64,000 nt of DNA from Planctomycetota bacterium. Its GTDB lineage: Bacteria > Planctomycetota > JAJSAM01 > JAJVHW01. Location: assembly GCA_021776825.1 (NCBI GenBank), contig JAJFFG010000004.1, positions 91,279 through 155,278 on the forward strand. The letters are read 5' to 3'. Position numbers and translations under genes: made by a program. Positions 51,156 to 59,925 of this stretch are shown in pieces (position 1 is the first letter of the stretch; each line of letters starts with the position of its first letter). The notes below the pieces were generated by a model. It saw only the letters and a list, made by a program, of their open reading frames with translations, did no database searches and had not been told where the DNA came from.

Positions 51156-52964
51156 ATGGCAAGCAGGAAGCTTCCTGCCACGCCCCTAGCGATCGGCCTG
51201 GCGCTGATCCTTTGTGGTGTGGCTTCAGCCGAGGACCTTCGCGTCCCCGGCACCCACCGAACGCTCGATCAGGCGCTCCGCGCCGCCGAGTCCGGTGATC
51301 GAATTCTGGTCCGTCGTGGAACGCATGACGTCTCGCGGGCGATTCGCACGCCGAACCTCACGATCGTCGGCAAGCGTGCGCGATTGCGCAGCTCGTTCGA
51401 CGTGGTTGCGGACGGCGTGACGATCGAGGGCTTCACGCTGAAGCGCGGCGATGTCCGCGTCTTCGGCGATGACGTCACGATCCGGAACAACAAGTTCCGC
51501 GGCGGTGCGTTGCTGAGCTACGGCAACGACGCCGTGATCGACGGCAACCGCTTCAAGAACACCAATGCCATGGCAGCGGTGGAGGCCCATGGCCGCCGTG
51601 CGGCCGTGAGCGACAACCGGTTCAAGGACGTCGGCTGCGGCGTGCTGATGACTGGTGACGACGGCACCATCAGCGACAACGACTTCGACGACACGGACGA
51701 GTCCGCGATCGTCGCCGAGGCCGATGACGTCACGATCGACCAGAACGAGATCGACGACGTGGACTGGATGGATGCCATCACCGTGACCGGCGACGGCGCG
51801 AGTGTGACCGGCAACGACGTCGACGACGCACCGGGAGGGATCAACCTCACGGGCGACGGCTTCGACGTGTCCGACAACGATCTCGACGTCGGGTTCGCCA
51901 ACCCGGACCTCGACACGGGCATGGCGAACGGCTGCCCCGCGATCACGATCGACACCGACCACATCGGCGGGATCGTGGCGGACAATGACGTCACCCACAC
52001 GACGGGCTCCGGCATCGTCGTCGACGGCGACGGCACGGCGATCGTGGACAACACGGTGACCGGCCATAACGGCCAGGTCTCGATCGAGGTGGACGGCGAC
52101 CTGAACACGGTCTCCGGCAACACGGTCGAGCACACGGGCAACGGTGGTCAGCAGGACGTCTGGCGCGACCCCGCGGCGCCGAGCCCGGCGGACGGGATCA
52201 GCATCGATGGCAACGCCAATCTCGTCGACCAGAACGTCATCACCGACACCTTCGGTGACGGCATCGACGTCGAGGGCAGCTCGAACGACGTGGTCGGCAA
52301 CACGATCGATCACGCCGGCGACGACGCGATCGACGTGCAGGGCGGCAGCAACTTGATCGGGCAGAACGTCGTCACGAAGCCGGTCGACACCGGCATCGAC
52401 GTCGACGGGAACAAGAACGACATCGACGAGAACCTCGTCGATCGCCCGGGTGCAGAGGCCTTCCTGATCGATGGCAACAAGAACGACGTCGACGACAACG
52501 TCGCCGATCGTCCCGGCACCGACGGCTTCATCGTGGGCGGCAAGGGCAACGACATGATCGGCAACACCGTCGATCAGGCCGGCGGCTGTGGCGTGCTCCT
52601 CACTGATCCGGTCGACATCGACCAGTGCTCGGTGGGCGACTGCGACATGGGCGGCCTCGTCAACCTCGAGTCCGGTACGACGCTGAGCGAGTCCACGATC
52701 ACGAGCAACTCGCCCGTGGATGTGGTGGACCTCGGCGGGATCGGCAGCCTGGACGGCAACGTCATCGGGCAGATCTCGAGCGACCCGCAGCTGGCACAGG
52801 GCGCCTATCAGCAGGCTCGCGACGCGTTCGGCGCGCCGGACGCCGATCCGAGTAACGGCGGCCAGGACGACGGCTGGTGGGGCTGGGAGGACGGCGGCGG
52901 CTGGCAGGAGCCGGGCCGCGGCGGCAATGATCGCGACGGCAACGGCTGGTTCTGGCTCTTCTAG
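51156..52964 (+). CDS. Secreted right-handed beta-helix protein
   Basis: A 602-residue protein. The signal peptide is M-A-S-R-K-L-P-A-T-P-L-A-I-G-L-A-L-I-L-C-G-V-A-S-A. The body is made of about 22 short rungs of the parallel beta-helix/NosD type, recognisable as V-x-G-N-x-V/I-D or I-x-x-N-x-V followed by G-x-G-I-x-V. Its Asp/Asn content is very high, suggesting calcium or polysaccharide binding. The C-terminus is Trp/Gly-rich and ends W-F-W-L-F, which may be an export or anchoring signal. ATG 51156 is chosen over 51150 because GGGAGA then lies at the right distance. Pectate-lyase-like folds can be lyases, but no catalytic set is visible. Confidence 0.8.
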   Translation: MASRKLPATPLAIGLALILCGVASAEDLRVPGTHRTLDQALRAAESGDRILVRRGTHDVSRAIRTPNLTIVGKRARLRSSFDVVADGVTIEGFTLKRGDVRVFGDDVTIRNNKFRGGALLSYGNDAVIDGNRFKNTNAMAAVEAHGRRAAVSDNRFKDVGCGVLMTGDDGTISDNDFDDTDESAIVAEADDVTIDQNEIDDVDWMDAITVTGDGASVTGNDVDDAPGGINLTGDGFDVSDNDLDVGFANPDLDTGMANGCPAITIDTDHIGGIVADNDVTHTTGSGIVVDGDGTAIVDNTVTGHNGQVSIEVDGDLNTVSGNTVEHTGNGGQQDVWRDPAAPSPADGISIDGNANLVDQNVITDTFGDGIDVEGSSNDVVGNTIDHAGDDAIDVQGGSNLIGQNVVTKPVDTGIDVDGNKNDIDENLVDRPGAEAFLIDGNKNDVDDNVADRPGTDGFIVGGKGNDMIGNTVDQAGGCGVLLTDPVDIDQCSVGDCDMGGLVNLESGTTLSESTITSNSPVDVVDLGGIGSLDGNVIGQISSDPQLAQGAYQQARDAFGAPDADPSNGGQDDGWWGWEDGGGWQEPGRGGNDRDGNGWFWLF

Positions 52965-52980
52965 ACCGGGCCGCAACCGA

Positions 52981-53016
52981 GTCTTCTTCGGGGTCTTCTT
53001 CGGGGTCTTCTTCGGG
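52981..53016. repeat. 12-bp tandem repeat, three units
   Basis: GTCTTCTTCGGG occurs three times in succession just after the beta-helix gene and runs into the terminator hairpin. Confidence 0.9.
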
Positions 53017-53044
53017 CCCGATCGCCATTCGGCGGTCGGGCCCG
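53013..53044 (+). terminator. GC-rich hairpin after the beta-helix gene
   Basis: A 14-bp stem (CGGGCCCGATCGCC against GGCGGTCGGGCCCG, one G-U pair) around the loop ATTC, about 50 bp after the stop, followed by GTTCTCGTG. It is a likely transcription terminator with a weak U-tract. Confidence 0.7.
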
Positions 53045-53184
53045 TTCTCGTGAGGTCGGAGCGTGAACGAGCGCGCTCCGCTCCCCCGCGGTTCGTGAGG
53101 TTCGGGCGGCGAACGACCCCCGGCGAGAACGGGCGCGCGCTTCAGAGCCTTGTCGCGCTACCCTGACACCGCAGGAGAGCCATC

Positions 53185-53529
53185 TTGCTCGTCGAATCCA
53201 CACGCTCCGGAGACGTCACCATCCTCACCGTCGGGGGAGAGGTGGACCGTATTGCCCTGCGCCGTCGCCGCGAGGCGATCGAGACCGCGCTCGAGAGCGC
53301 CGGTGAGCGCATCGTGTTCGACCTCTCGCAGGCCAGTTTCCTCGACTCTGCCGCCATCGCGCTGCTCCTCCGAGCGCGCCGCGCCGCGAAGGCCAAGGGC
53401 GGCGGCGTCGTGCTCGCCGCGTGCTCGTCCTTCCTGATGAAGGTCTTCCACACGCTCGGGCTCGAAGCGCTGTTCCGCTTCACGGAGACGCCCGAGGAAG
53501 GCGTCGCACTCCTCGTCGAGTCCGCCTGA
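53185..53529 (+). CDS. STAS-domain anti-sigma factor antagonist
   Basis: A 114-residue single STAS domain of the SpoIIAA/RsbV type: G-G-E-V-D-R-I at the N-terminus, then I-V-F-D-L-S-Q-A-S-F-L-D-S55-A-A-I-A-L-L. The D-S55 pair marks the phosphorylatable serine. Such proteins release an anti-sigma factor or switch kinase when dephosphorylated; no partner kinase or phosphatase is nearby. Start is TTG 53185 with GGAG eight bases upstream. The stop codon is almost immediately followed by a tRNA-Arg fragment, so this gene marks the last chromosomal gene before accessory DNA. Confidence 0.88.
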   Translation: MLVESTRSGDVTILTVGGEVDRIALRRRREAIETALESAGERIVFDLSQASFLDSAAIALLLRARRAAKAKGGGVVLAACSSFLMKVFHTLGLEALFRFTETPEEGVALLVESA

Positions 53530-53531
53530 CC

Positions 53532-53581
53532 ACGGTTTCCTAAACCGTAGGTCGCAGGTTCGAGCCCTGCCGGGGATGCCA
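53532..53581 (+). tRNA. 3' half of tRNA-Arg(CCU), 5' half absent
   Basis: From the anticodon arm to CCA the structure is perfect: stem ACGGT/ACCGT around loop TTCCTAA (anticodon CCT), variable loop AGGTC, T arm GCAGG-TTCGAGC-CCTGC, acceptor strand CGGGGAT, discriminator G and CCA. Upstream there is no D arm or 5' acceptor; the sequence is the end of the STAS gene. It is a fragment, as left by site-specific integration into the 3' end of a tRNA gene, not a working tRNA. Confidence 0.85.
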
Positions 53582-53732
53582 GTAAGTCCTTGGCTTGAAA
53601 TGGGTTAAGTCGGTCAATCTGGGCTTCCTCTGGGGCGCCTTCTCGGGGTCAACTCTCAGGTCAACTCGGAGATCCTCGCCCCCTGGCGCCCCGCGACCGT
53701 GTGTCGTGCCGTTGCGCTCCAATCAGAGGGTC

Positions 53733-54521
53733 ATGTCGAGACCCGATGTCCTGACGGTCGTTCGCGCCCTCGCGGACTCGCCTGCTCTTGGCGAGCGTGC
53801 CGCCGAGCACTTCAGGCGCCTGGCGGAGAACACTGAGGCCGTCGAGTTTCTCGCTCGCCTGGACTCCACCGGCTTGAACGTCCCGGTCCTCCTTCTCGTT
53901 GTCCGGGCCTACCTCGAATCTCCACAAGCCCTGATCGGCCCGATCTGGACCGCCGAGGTCTCCACGCAGGAGTTCGCGGCAGAGAACCTCGTCACACTTG
54001 ATGACCTCCCGAAACTGCGCGAGGCTTCCCGCCGCCTTGAGCAGGTCACGGGCCGCACGTCAGACGAGGCCGGAGCGTTTGACGCGCTGGAACGCGAACT
54101 CTCCGCGACATATCGGAGGTGGTTGGCCTCTCCGGCCGCGATCGCCGAGTTCCGCAACCGGACCCAGCTCGAGCCGCTCGGCGCGGCCGCGCTTCCGATG
54201 GAACTCGCAGTCTCGCAGAGTCGGCCGGCTCCCGGATCGCCGCGACGCAATGGTCGGCGTGCCGAGATCCTCGACGTGGTTGTCACGCTGCTCTTCGCAG
54301 GACATGTGCATGCCCGCAGGGGCAAGAAGTTCCGTCGCCTTGCAGCGCGCCTCATGCATGCGGGCGTGCAGATCTCATTCGGCGGGGAGTCCTCCGACGA
54401 GGTCAACGTCACGCTGGGCCGCCTCCGCAGACACTGGGAGGAGGCCGCGTCGGCACCGCTGAGGGACCACGTTCGTGCCGTCGCGGCGTCTCTCGGCCTG
54501 CCTGTGCAGGTGCCCGTCTAG
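53733..54521 (+). CDS. Hypothetical protein, 262 residues
   Basis: A soluble, mainly helical protein from ATG 53733 (after GAGGGTC). No domain is recognised. Its N-terminal half is charged and Leu-rich; the C-terminal part contains G-R-R-A-E-I-L-D-V-V-V-T-L-L-F-A-G-H-V-H-A-R-R-G-K-K-F. Its place between the tRNA fragment and the primase operon, with no homologous gene elsewhere in the window, suggests it belongs to the mobile region. The intervening 53582-53732 has no supported gene. Confidence 0.5.
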   Translation: MSRPDVLTVVRALADSPALGERAAEHFRRLAENTEAVEFLARLDSTGLNVPVLLLVVRAYLESPQALIGPIWTAEVSTQEFAAENLVTLDDLPKLREASRRLEQVTGRTSDEAGAFDALERELSATYRRWLASPAAIAEFRNRTQLEPLGAAALPMELAVSQSRPAPGSPRRNGRRAEILDVVVTLLFAGHVHARRGKKFRRLAARLMHAGVQISFGGESSDEVNVTLGRLRRHWEEAASAPLRDHVRAVAASLGLPVQVPV

Positions 54522-54610
54522 AAGCCGACCCACGGGGGTGTGGAAACTCCCCTGGTTTCCTCTGGTTTCGACACGTTCCGCAATTGTGCACGGGCGATTC
54601 TTATCGTGGC

Positions 54611-54853
54611 ATGCCTGATGCATCAGATGCGCACGGAAGCCACTCGTCCCGCCACTCATCCGATTCGCGCGAGCGCCTGCCTGAGGTCCTCCTGGTGGAG
54701 GACTTGGCGCGCGCCTTGGGCGTCTGCGTTCGCGTCGCCCGCCGGTACCTGACCTCCGGCGTGATTCCGAGCCGGAAGATCGGCCGGCGACGCGTCGTTC
54801 TCCGCGAGGAGCTTCTTCGCGCGCTTGCTCCGCAGAAGCGGAGGCGACGGTGA
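54611..54853 (+). CDS. Excisionase-like helix-turn-helix protein
   Basis: An 80-residue protein whose last ~55 residues form a MerR/excisionase-type winged HTH: L-L-V-E-D-L-A-R-A-L-G-V-C-V-R-V-A-R-R-Y, then S-G-V-I-P-S-R-K-I-G-R-R-R-V-V-L-R-E-E-L-L. These small proteins direct excision or repress element genes. It starts the operon: its TGA overlaps the GTG of the next gene. The start ATG 54611 is likely, but a later one is possible since the first 25 residues are Ser/His-rich. Confidence 0.75.
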   Translation: MPDASDAHGSHSSRHSSDSRERLPEVLLVEDLARALGVCVRVARRYLTSGVIPSRKIGRRRVVLREELLRALAPQKRRRR

Positions 54854-55077
54854 CGGAGCCTCTCAGTGGACCGGAGCGGATCTTCTGCTGCTCGTGCGAC
54901 GAGCTCATCGTCGGCCCCCCCTCGGCGTGGGACGAGAAGCCCGGGCGTGGTCCGGTCTGCGAGCGGTGCGTGGTGGGGGTCCGGAGGGATCCCACATACC
55001 GCTACATCGAGGGCGGCGAGTCCCCCGGAGACGATCTCGACGGAGACGCTCGAGACAAGGACCAGCTCAATGGGTAG
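54850..55077 (+). CDS. Small four-cysteine (zinc-knuckle-like) protein
   Basis: A 75-residue acidic protein with F-C-C-S-C-D-E-L (residues 12-19) and V-C-E-R-C-V-V (36-42). The paired C-x2-C motifs suggest one zinc site. No family is recognised. GTG 54850 overlaps the preceding TGA (GTGA), and its own end overlaps the primase start by 8 bp, so it is clearly part of the operon. Confidence 0.65.
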   Translation: MTEPLSGPERIFCCSCDELIVGPPSAWDEKPGRGPVCERCVVGVRRDPTYRYIEGGESPGDDLDGDARDKDQLNG

Positions 55078-55960
55078 CCGCTCGTCCCCGCCGCCGCCGT
55101 TCGGATCGCCCGCTACCGTTCAGCGGCGCGGTCGCAAGGTCCGCTGCCCGAACTCCGCGGGGCATCGGCGTGGCGACCTGAACCCCTCGCTCCACATCTT
55201 CCACGACGGCGCGTACTGCTTCGTCTGTGGGCATCGCGTCGCGCACGGCGAGCTCGCCGGCGCTGCCCGGCCAGGGCTCGCGGCCACACGACCAGCAAGT
55301 GAGTGCGTCACACCGAGACCCGCGCGCGCCACCGAGCCGGATCGCCCGGAACGCCTGCTTCGAGTCGCTGGCGAGGCCGCGCGGCGGTTCTGGGCGAACT
55401 CGTCGGCTGTGGAGTCGTTCCACGAACGGTTCCCGCTGTCAGACTCGATGCTTCGCGAACTCGGTGTGGGATGGATGCCGGAAGGTCGCACTCTCGGCGA
55501 ACTTCTCGGTGAGCGCCCGGCCCGCCGTCGCCCGTCGATGTGGCTCATCCCCGCGTGGTCGACCGATCGACGCAACGTCGAGGCCCTCGTACCGCGGTTT
55601 GCACCCGACTTCGTCAAGGTGGGAGCGGCGCGACCGAGAGGGCTATGCCCGAAGGCGCTGCTCGGCGCGGACCTCCTCCTCGAGCGGCCGAGGGACCCCG
55701 TGCTGCTCCTCGCTGGTGAGAGGGATTGGCTTACCGCGCTCGTGTGCGAACTGCCGTTCGTCCCGGTCAGCGTGACGACCGGCGAGGGGTCCACGCTGAG
55801 CCCGTGGCTGAGCATCCTCTCCGGGCGGCGCGTTCACATCGCGTACGACGCGGACGCCGCCGGGAAGTACGCCGCGCAGCGACGCCGGGACGAACTGCTC
55901 GCCGCGGGCGCCGACGTCCTGGTCCTAGATCTCGCTACGGGATGGGAGGAGGAGCGATGA
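55070..55960 (+). CDS. DNA primase-like protein: CHC2 zinc finger plus Toprim
   Basis: A 296-residue primase-type protein. A CHC2 zinc-binding segment near the N-terminus reads C-P-N-S-A-G-H-R-R-G-D-L-N-P-S-L-H, then Y-C-F-V-C-G-H. The C-terminal half is a Toprim fold: E-R-D-W-L-T-A-L near the glutamate site, then H-I-A-Y-D-A-D-A-A-G-K with the D-x-D metal pair. It lacks the DnaB-binding region of chromosomal DnaG, so it is the short form typical of plasmids, phages and integrative elements. It probably primes element replication together with the DUF3987-type protein downstream (ATGA overlap). Confidence 0.85.
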   Translation: MGSRSSPPPPFGSPATVQRRGRKVRCPNSAGHRRGDLNPSLHIFHDGAYCFVCGHRVAHGELAGAARPGLAATRPASECVTPRPARATEPDRPERLLRVAGEAARRFWANSSAVESFHERFPLSDSMLRELGVGWMPEGRTLGELLGERPARRRPSMWLIPAWSTDRRNVEALVPRFAPDFVKVGAARPRGLCPKALLGADLLLERPRDPVLLLAGERDWLTALVCELPFVPVSVTTGEGSTLSPWLSILSGRRVHIAYDADAAGKYAAQRRRDELLAAGADVLVLDLATGWEEER

Positions 55961-57426
55961 GGCCCCCGAATGACTTCACGGAGTGGGTGGCGCGTGGCGA
56001 CGGCGAGGCGGTGGCGGAGAGCCTGGAGGCTCTCGCCGACGTGGCGCGCGCGTCAGCCGCGGCCGACAGCGTGTCCGGGCCCGCGTGGCCCGAGTTATCG
56101 AGCGATGCGCTCCACGGCCTGCCCGGCGAGTTCATCGCGATGGTGTCCCCGCACTCGGAGGCGGATCCGGCCGCCCTGCTCATCGACTTCCTCGTGAGCG
56201 TCAGCGCCCTCATCGGTCGTGGACCGTTCATGAGGGTGGATGGGGCACGACACGCGGCGCTCGAGTTCGCGGTAGTCGTCGGCAGGACGTCGCGCTCGCG
56301 GAAGGGCACGTCCCGCGCCGTTGTGCGCCACATGTTGGACCGTGTTGATGCCGCCTTCTTCGAGGCTCGAACGCTCACGGGGCTGGGTTCAGGCGAAGGG
56401 CTGATCCAGGCCCTGAAGGACTCGCCGGCGGCCGAGGGCGAAACTCATCACGCCGCGCCGCCAGCGCAGGTGCTGGTTCACGAGCCGGAGTTCTCTCGCG
56501 TCCTGGCGGTCTGCGCTCGCGAGGGAGGGACCCTCAGTGCGGTGTTGCGGTCGGCCTGGGACAGCGCGTGCCTCCGCGTGATCACGCGCAAGGACCCGAT
56601 CAGTGTGCGGGAGCCCCACCTGTGCCTCCTCGCGCATGTCACGCTGGAGGAACTCCGCCGGATGCTCAACTCCACAGAGATCGCCAACGGGTTTGCCAAC
56701 CGCTTCTTGTTCGTCGCGGCGCGCCGCTCGAAGCGTCTGCCATTCGGGGGAGAAGCGAGCGCCGAGCGCGTGTACGAGTTCGCGGACAAACTCCGCGAGA
56801 CGGTTGCTCACGCCCAGGAGATCACGCGGATCCACTGGGCGGACTCGGCTCGCGACCTGTGGCGCTCGTTCTACGAGGCGCTCTCGGACGAGGGGGACGG
56901 CGTCGTGGGCGCGCTGACTGCGCGAGCAGAGGCCCACACTCTGCGACTCGCAATCATCTACGCGTTGCTCGATCGGTCTGCGTTCATCGAGCAGGCGCAC
57001 CTCCGCGCCGCAATCGCAGTCTGGGAGTACAGCGACGCATCCGTTCGGTACATCTTCGGCAGCTGCCTTGGGGACCCGCTGGCGCAGCGCATTCTGGATC
57101 TTGTGAACGAGCGACCGGCAGGGCTCTCGCGGACGGAACTGCACAAGGCTCTCGGTGGGTCAACGCCAGCCCAGAAGCTCAACCCGGCGATCCAGACGCT
57201 CGTCGCCAAGAACCTCCTCGTGCGGGTGAAGGAAGGCGGCACCGGAGGTCGTTCGCGCGAAGTTCTGAGGCCGAAAGAACCGAAGAAACCGAACTCTCCG
57301 GCTCCTTCCTTCGGTTCCTTCGCTTCTTCCGGTCCGGAGAGCGACTGTGTCGCCCCCCCCGTGGACGAGCTGGCGCGCCTCTACAGGAGTGTCGAGGACA
57401 CCGATGCCCCGGAGCCGCGGCTGTGA
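55957..57426 (+). CDS. DUF3987-type replication protein
   Basis: A 489-residue protein of the DUF3987 kind found in prophages and integrative elements. Characteristic blocks are G-R-G-P-F-M-R-V-D-G-A-R-H, the P-loop-like V-V-G-R-T-S-R-S-R-K-G-T-S, T-G-L-G-S-G-E-G-L-I, H-E-P-E-F-S-R-V-L-A-V, L-R-S-A-W-D-S and N-G-F-A-N-R-F-L-F-V. It is usually considered a helicase-like ATPase paired with primases. A C-terminal winged-helix segment (L-S-R-T-E-L-H-K-A-L-G) and a Pro/Ser tail follow. It is coupled at both ends (ATGA, GTGA). Confidence 0.85.
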   Translation: MRPPNDFTEWVARGDGEAVAESLEALADVARASAAADSVSGPAWPELSSDALHGLPGEFIAMVSPHSEADPAALLIDFLVSVSALIGRGPFMRVDGARHAALEFAVVVGRTSRSRKGTSRAVVRHMLDRVDAAFFEARTLTGLGSGEGLIQALKDSPAAEGETHHAAPPAQVLVHEPEFSRVLAVCAREGGTLSAVLRSAWDSACLRVITRKDPISVREPHLCLLAHVTLEELRRMLNSTEIANGFANRFLFVAARRSKRLPFGGEASAERVYEFADKLRETVAHAQEITRIHWADSARDLWRSFYEALSDEGDGVVGALTARAEAHTLRLAIIYALLDRSAFIEQAHLRAAIAVWEYSDASVRYIFGSCLGDPLAQRILDLVNERPAGLSRTELHKALGGSTPAQKLNPAIQTLVAKNLLVRVKEGGTGGRSREVLRPKEPKKPNSPAPSFGSFASSGPESDCVAPPVDELARLYRSVEDTDAPEPRL

Positions 57427-57668
57427 GCGCGCGACGCCGGGGCGATCGCTCGCGTGCAGCCGGGCTCCGCGCGGTCTTCCAAGAGCACTGCTTCGGCGAG
57501 TCGCTCGCCGACCTGGAACGCACGGCGTCTGACGTCTGCGCGGGAGATCCGGGCGCCCTCGTGCGCCTCGTTACGGCGGCTGCCCGACTCCAGTCATCGA
57601 GTGTGAGGGTCCATACGGATCTCGTCGCGCGCCGCTCGCGCGCCCAGTTGCAACGTGGGGAGACGTAG
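57423..57668 (+). CDS. Small hypothetical protein
   Basis: An 81-residue, Arg-rich, helical protein (L-R-A-V-F-Q-E-H-C-F-G-E-S-L-A-D-L-E-R-T). GTG 57423 overlaps the stop of the DUF3987-type gene, and the next start is 2 bp after its own stop, so it is an operon member. No family recognised. Confidence 0.55.
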   Translation: MSARRRGDRSRAAGLRAVFQEHCFGESLADLERTASDVCAGDPGALVRLVTAAARLQSSSVRVHTDLVARRSRAQLQRGET

Positions 57669-57670
57669 GC

Positions 57671-59008
57671 ATGTCACGTCGAAGAGATCCACAGAAGGTC
57701 GCCACGGCGGCCCGCGCCATCGCCGAGGGGGGCAGCGTCTCGGCGGCGGCGTCAGCCGCCGGTGTCACGGAACGCACGGTCTACGCGTGGAGATCTGCCG
57801 GCCTGCTGGAGAGGCACGATCTCCCCCCCGATCTGGATGCTCTGGACACGGAGTTCACGGTCCAGCGGTGTGATCAGGACGAGCACGAGCTCGGCGATCT
57901 CGACCGTGACGATGACGTGCTCGCCGTGCGGCGAACCGCGGCGTTGGAGCGCGCGCGCGCCCAGGCCGCCCGTGCGGCTGCCGATCGTCATCGCGCAGAG
58001 TCCGAGTTGAACGAGGCCGAAGAAGAACGCCGCCAGCATGCGGCGCGTGCGGAAGCGAGTGTTGCCACGCCGACCTCGCAGCCCGAGCCGCCCGGACTCG
58101 CCGGCACGGCTCGTGAGCGAACTGAGCGCGAGAGACTCCGGATTGCCGCGTGGCGGCGGCGGGAGGTAACCGAACTCGCGCAGAACCAGATTCCCGCCGG
58201 CCTACCGCACGACGAGAACATCGCGGCGATCCGCGCGCTGGAGAGACTCGTGGAGGACTGCGCTCGCGCGCACCCACCGACCATCTCCGCCGCGCAGCGA
58301 GTGTTGCTTGAGCCGCTGGCTCCGCTGCGACGCCGTGAGTCGGTGCCGCGAGATTGTGACATCGCGAAGTCGGCGTACGACGACGAGTTTCGTCGCCTCC
58401 GGATCCTCGACCGCGACCGGCCCGACGATCGGCTAATCGCGGATCAGCTCCGAACGATGGTCCTCGCTGCGATTGAGCCACCCGCCGTCGCTGGACGCCG
58501 ACTCGCTGCAGACCTTCACCAGCGCCTGACCGATCGAGATCAGCATGTTCGGCGCGGCGTGGCCATGTTCGTAGCGCGGGCCTCGGAGCGGGGACTCGAT
58601 GCGCTCGCCATCCTGATAGCCGAGTCTTCGGTGCGCGTGCGGCTTCATGGAGCGTGGCCAGACGGCAACATCGAGGAGATCGTCGAGGCCGCCCTTCAGC
58701 CGCTGGTGCGCAAGGATGAGGAGGCGAGGCGTCGTGCGCGTTGGGCGCGTGCGCTGCGCAGCCTGGAGGCCGCGTGGACACGGGCAAGGAACGCGGCGCT
58801 CGATGCGCTACCACGCCGCCGACGAGGCGCTGCCAGGAGCCGTCTGCCCTACTCCGCACCTGGCGCGGTGAAGGACGCCTTGCGCGTGGCGTTGCATGAG
58901 CGAGATGCAGCCGCACCGTTCGCGGATGTTGTCGAGCGTGTCGTCCTCGAGGCACTGAGACTCCGCGTCCAGCTCTTGGCTGGTTCCGACGATGCGAGTG
59001 TCCGATGA
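57671..59008 (+). CDS. HTH protein with long coiled-coil body
   Basis: A 445-residue protein. Residues 8-43 are a transposase/terminase-small-subunit-like HTH (V-S-A-A-A-S-A-A-G-V-T-E-R-T-V-Y-A-W). About residues 90-150 are a charged coiled coil (A-L-E-R-A-R-A-Q-A-A-R-A-A-A-D-R-H). The remainder is Arg/Ala-rich helices without a known domain. It may bind element DNA as an initiator or packaging-like factor; nothing catalytic is visible. It overlaps the recombinase start by 4 bp (ATGA). Confidence 0.6.
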   Translation: MSRRRDPQKVATAARAIAEGGSVSAAASAAGVTERTVYAWRSAGLLERHDLPPDLDALDTEFTVQRCDQDEHELGDLDRDDDVLAVRRTAALERARAQAARAAADRHRAESELNEAEEERRQHAARAEASVATPTSQPEPPGLAGTARERTERERLRIAAWRRREVTELAQNQIPAGLPHDENIAAIRALERLVEDCARAHPPTISAAQRVLLEPLAPLRRRESVPRDCDIAKSAYDDEFRRLRILDRDRPDDRLIADQLRTMVLAAIEPPAVAGRRLAADLHQRLTDRDQHVRRGVAMFVARASERGLDALAILIAESSVRVRLHGAWPDGNIEEIVEAALQPLVRKDEEARRRARWARALRSLEAAWTRARNAALDALPRRRRGAARSRLPYSAPGAVKDALRVALHERDAAAPFADVVERVVLEALRLRVQLLAGSDDASVR

Positions 59009-59655
59009 GCCGGACCGCCGGCGCCCTCGTGCGCGTTTCGACGGACGATCAGAGCCTCGACTCGCAACGCGAGGGGATCGAGCAATGGGCGCGCCGTGAG
59101 CGGCTGAGTATTCGCTGGTATGAGGAGACCGCAACGAGCGGCGCGGCGCACCTGCGACCCGTTCTCGATCAGCTCCTCCGTGATGCCCGCAAGGGCAGCA
59201 TCCAAGTTGTGGTCGTGGCGGCCCTCGATCGCATGGCACGCGACGTCCTGCGGCTCGTGATGACGCTCGACGCCCTCGAGGCCGCAGGTGTGTCCCTCGT
59301 TTCACTGCGCGAGGGCATCGACTTCCGCGGCCCGGTCGGCCGCGCATTGGCCGCACTGATCGGTGCGGTCGCTGAGATCGAACGCGCGGCGATCCGCGAG
59401 CGCGTACGCGCCGGTCTCGCGGCGGCTCGCGCCCGCGGAACGAAACTCGGCCGGCCGAGATACCGACTCTCGCCGCGCCAACGTCAGCGCCTCGTCGCGC
59501 TTCGTCGCGATGGTGTCTCGCTACGGAAGATCGCGCGCGATGGCCTCGTCACCGCCATCGACGATCGGGGTCGCCGACGCAAGCCCTCGCTCGGGTTCCT
59601 CAGTCGCGCTGCCCGTGACGCCGACAGGGGAGCGCCATCCTCGCGCTCCGTCTAG
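59005..59655 (+). CDS. Serine recombinase (resolvase/invertase family)
   Basis: A 216-residue small serine recombinase. The catalytic region is A-L-V-R10-V-S12-T-D-D-Q, with Ser12 as the nucleophile, followed by A-L-D-R-M-A-R-D-V-L and G-R-A-L-A-A-L-I-G-A-V-A-E-I-E-R-A-x-I-R-E-R. The C-terminal HTH is shorter than usual: R-L-S-P-R-Q-R-Q-R-L-V-A-L-R-R-D-G-V-S-L-R-K-I-A-R is present but is followed by a basic tail. Likely roles are resolution, inversion or integration of the element. It closes the seven-gene operon. The 270 bp after it has no supported gene. Confidence 0.9.
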   Translation: MSRTAGALVRVSTDDQSLDSQREGIEQWARRERLSIRWYEETATSGAAHLRPVLDQLLRDARKGSIQVVVVAALDRMARDVLRLVMTLDALEAAGVSLVSLREGIDFRGPVGRALAALIGAVAEIERAAIRERVRAGLAAARARGTKLGRPRYRLSPRQRQRLVALRRDGVSLRKIARDGLVTAIDDRGRRRKPSLGFLSRAARDADRGAPSSRSV

Positions 59656-59925
59656 CTGGGACACGCTGGTTGCGGCCGGTGACTCCCGGCCCGAACAGCA
59701 CGCGACCCGTGCACTGGAATCTGGAGGTCGGCGCTGACTCGATCTCGACGACGGGCGCGAGGGACTCCGCAGCGACCAGCCGCGCATCGCGTCGTCACCA
59801 CACATGAATGAGCTCGGCGCTGCGACTGCCCACCCCGGACGCGTGACGTGCTCACGTGGACTCAGATGGCGAGCGACTGCTCGTCGTGGGCGACTGGTGG
59901 CGAGCGTGGTGACTTCATGGACCGG

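Noticed and set aside
51225..52976. 583-codon antisense ORF opposite the beta-helix gene
   Set aside because: It mirrors the repetitive D/N/G codons of the sense gene and shows repeated V-D-V/A-V-D patterns with no domain.
53487..53581. Functional tRNA-Arg
   Set aside because: A candidate 5' acceptor strand (CTCCTCG) pairs in 6 of 7 positions, but there is no D arm and it lies inside the STAS coding sequence.
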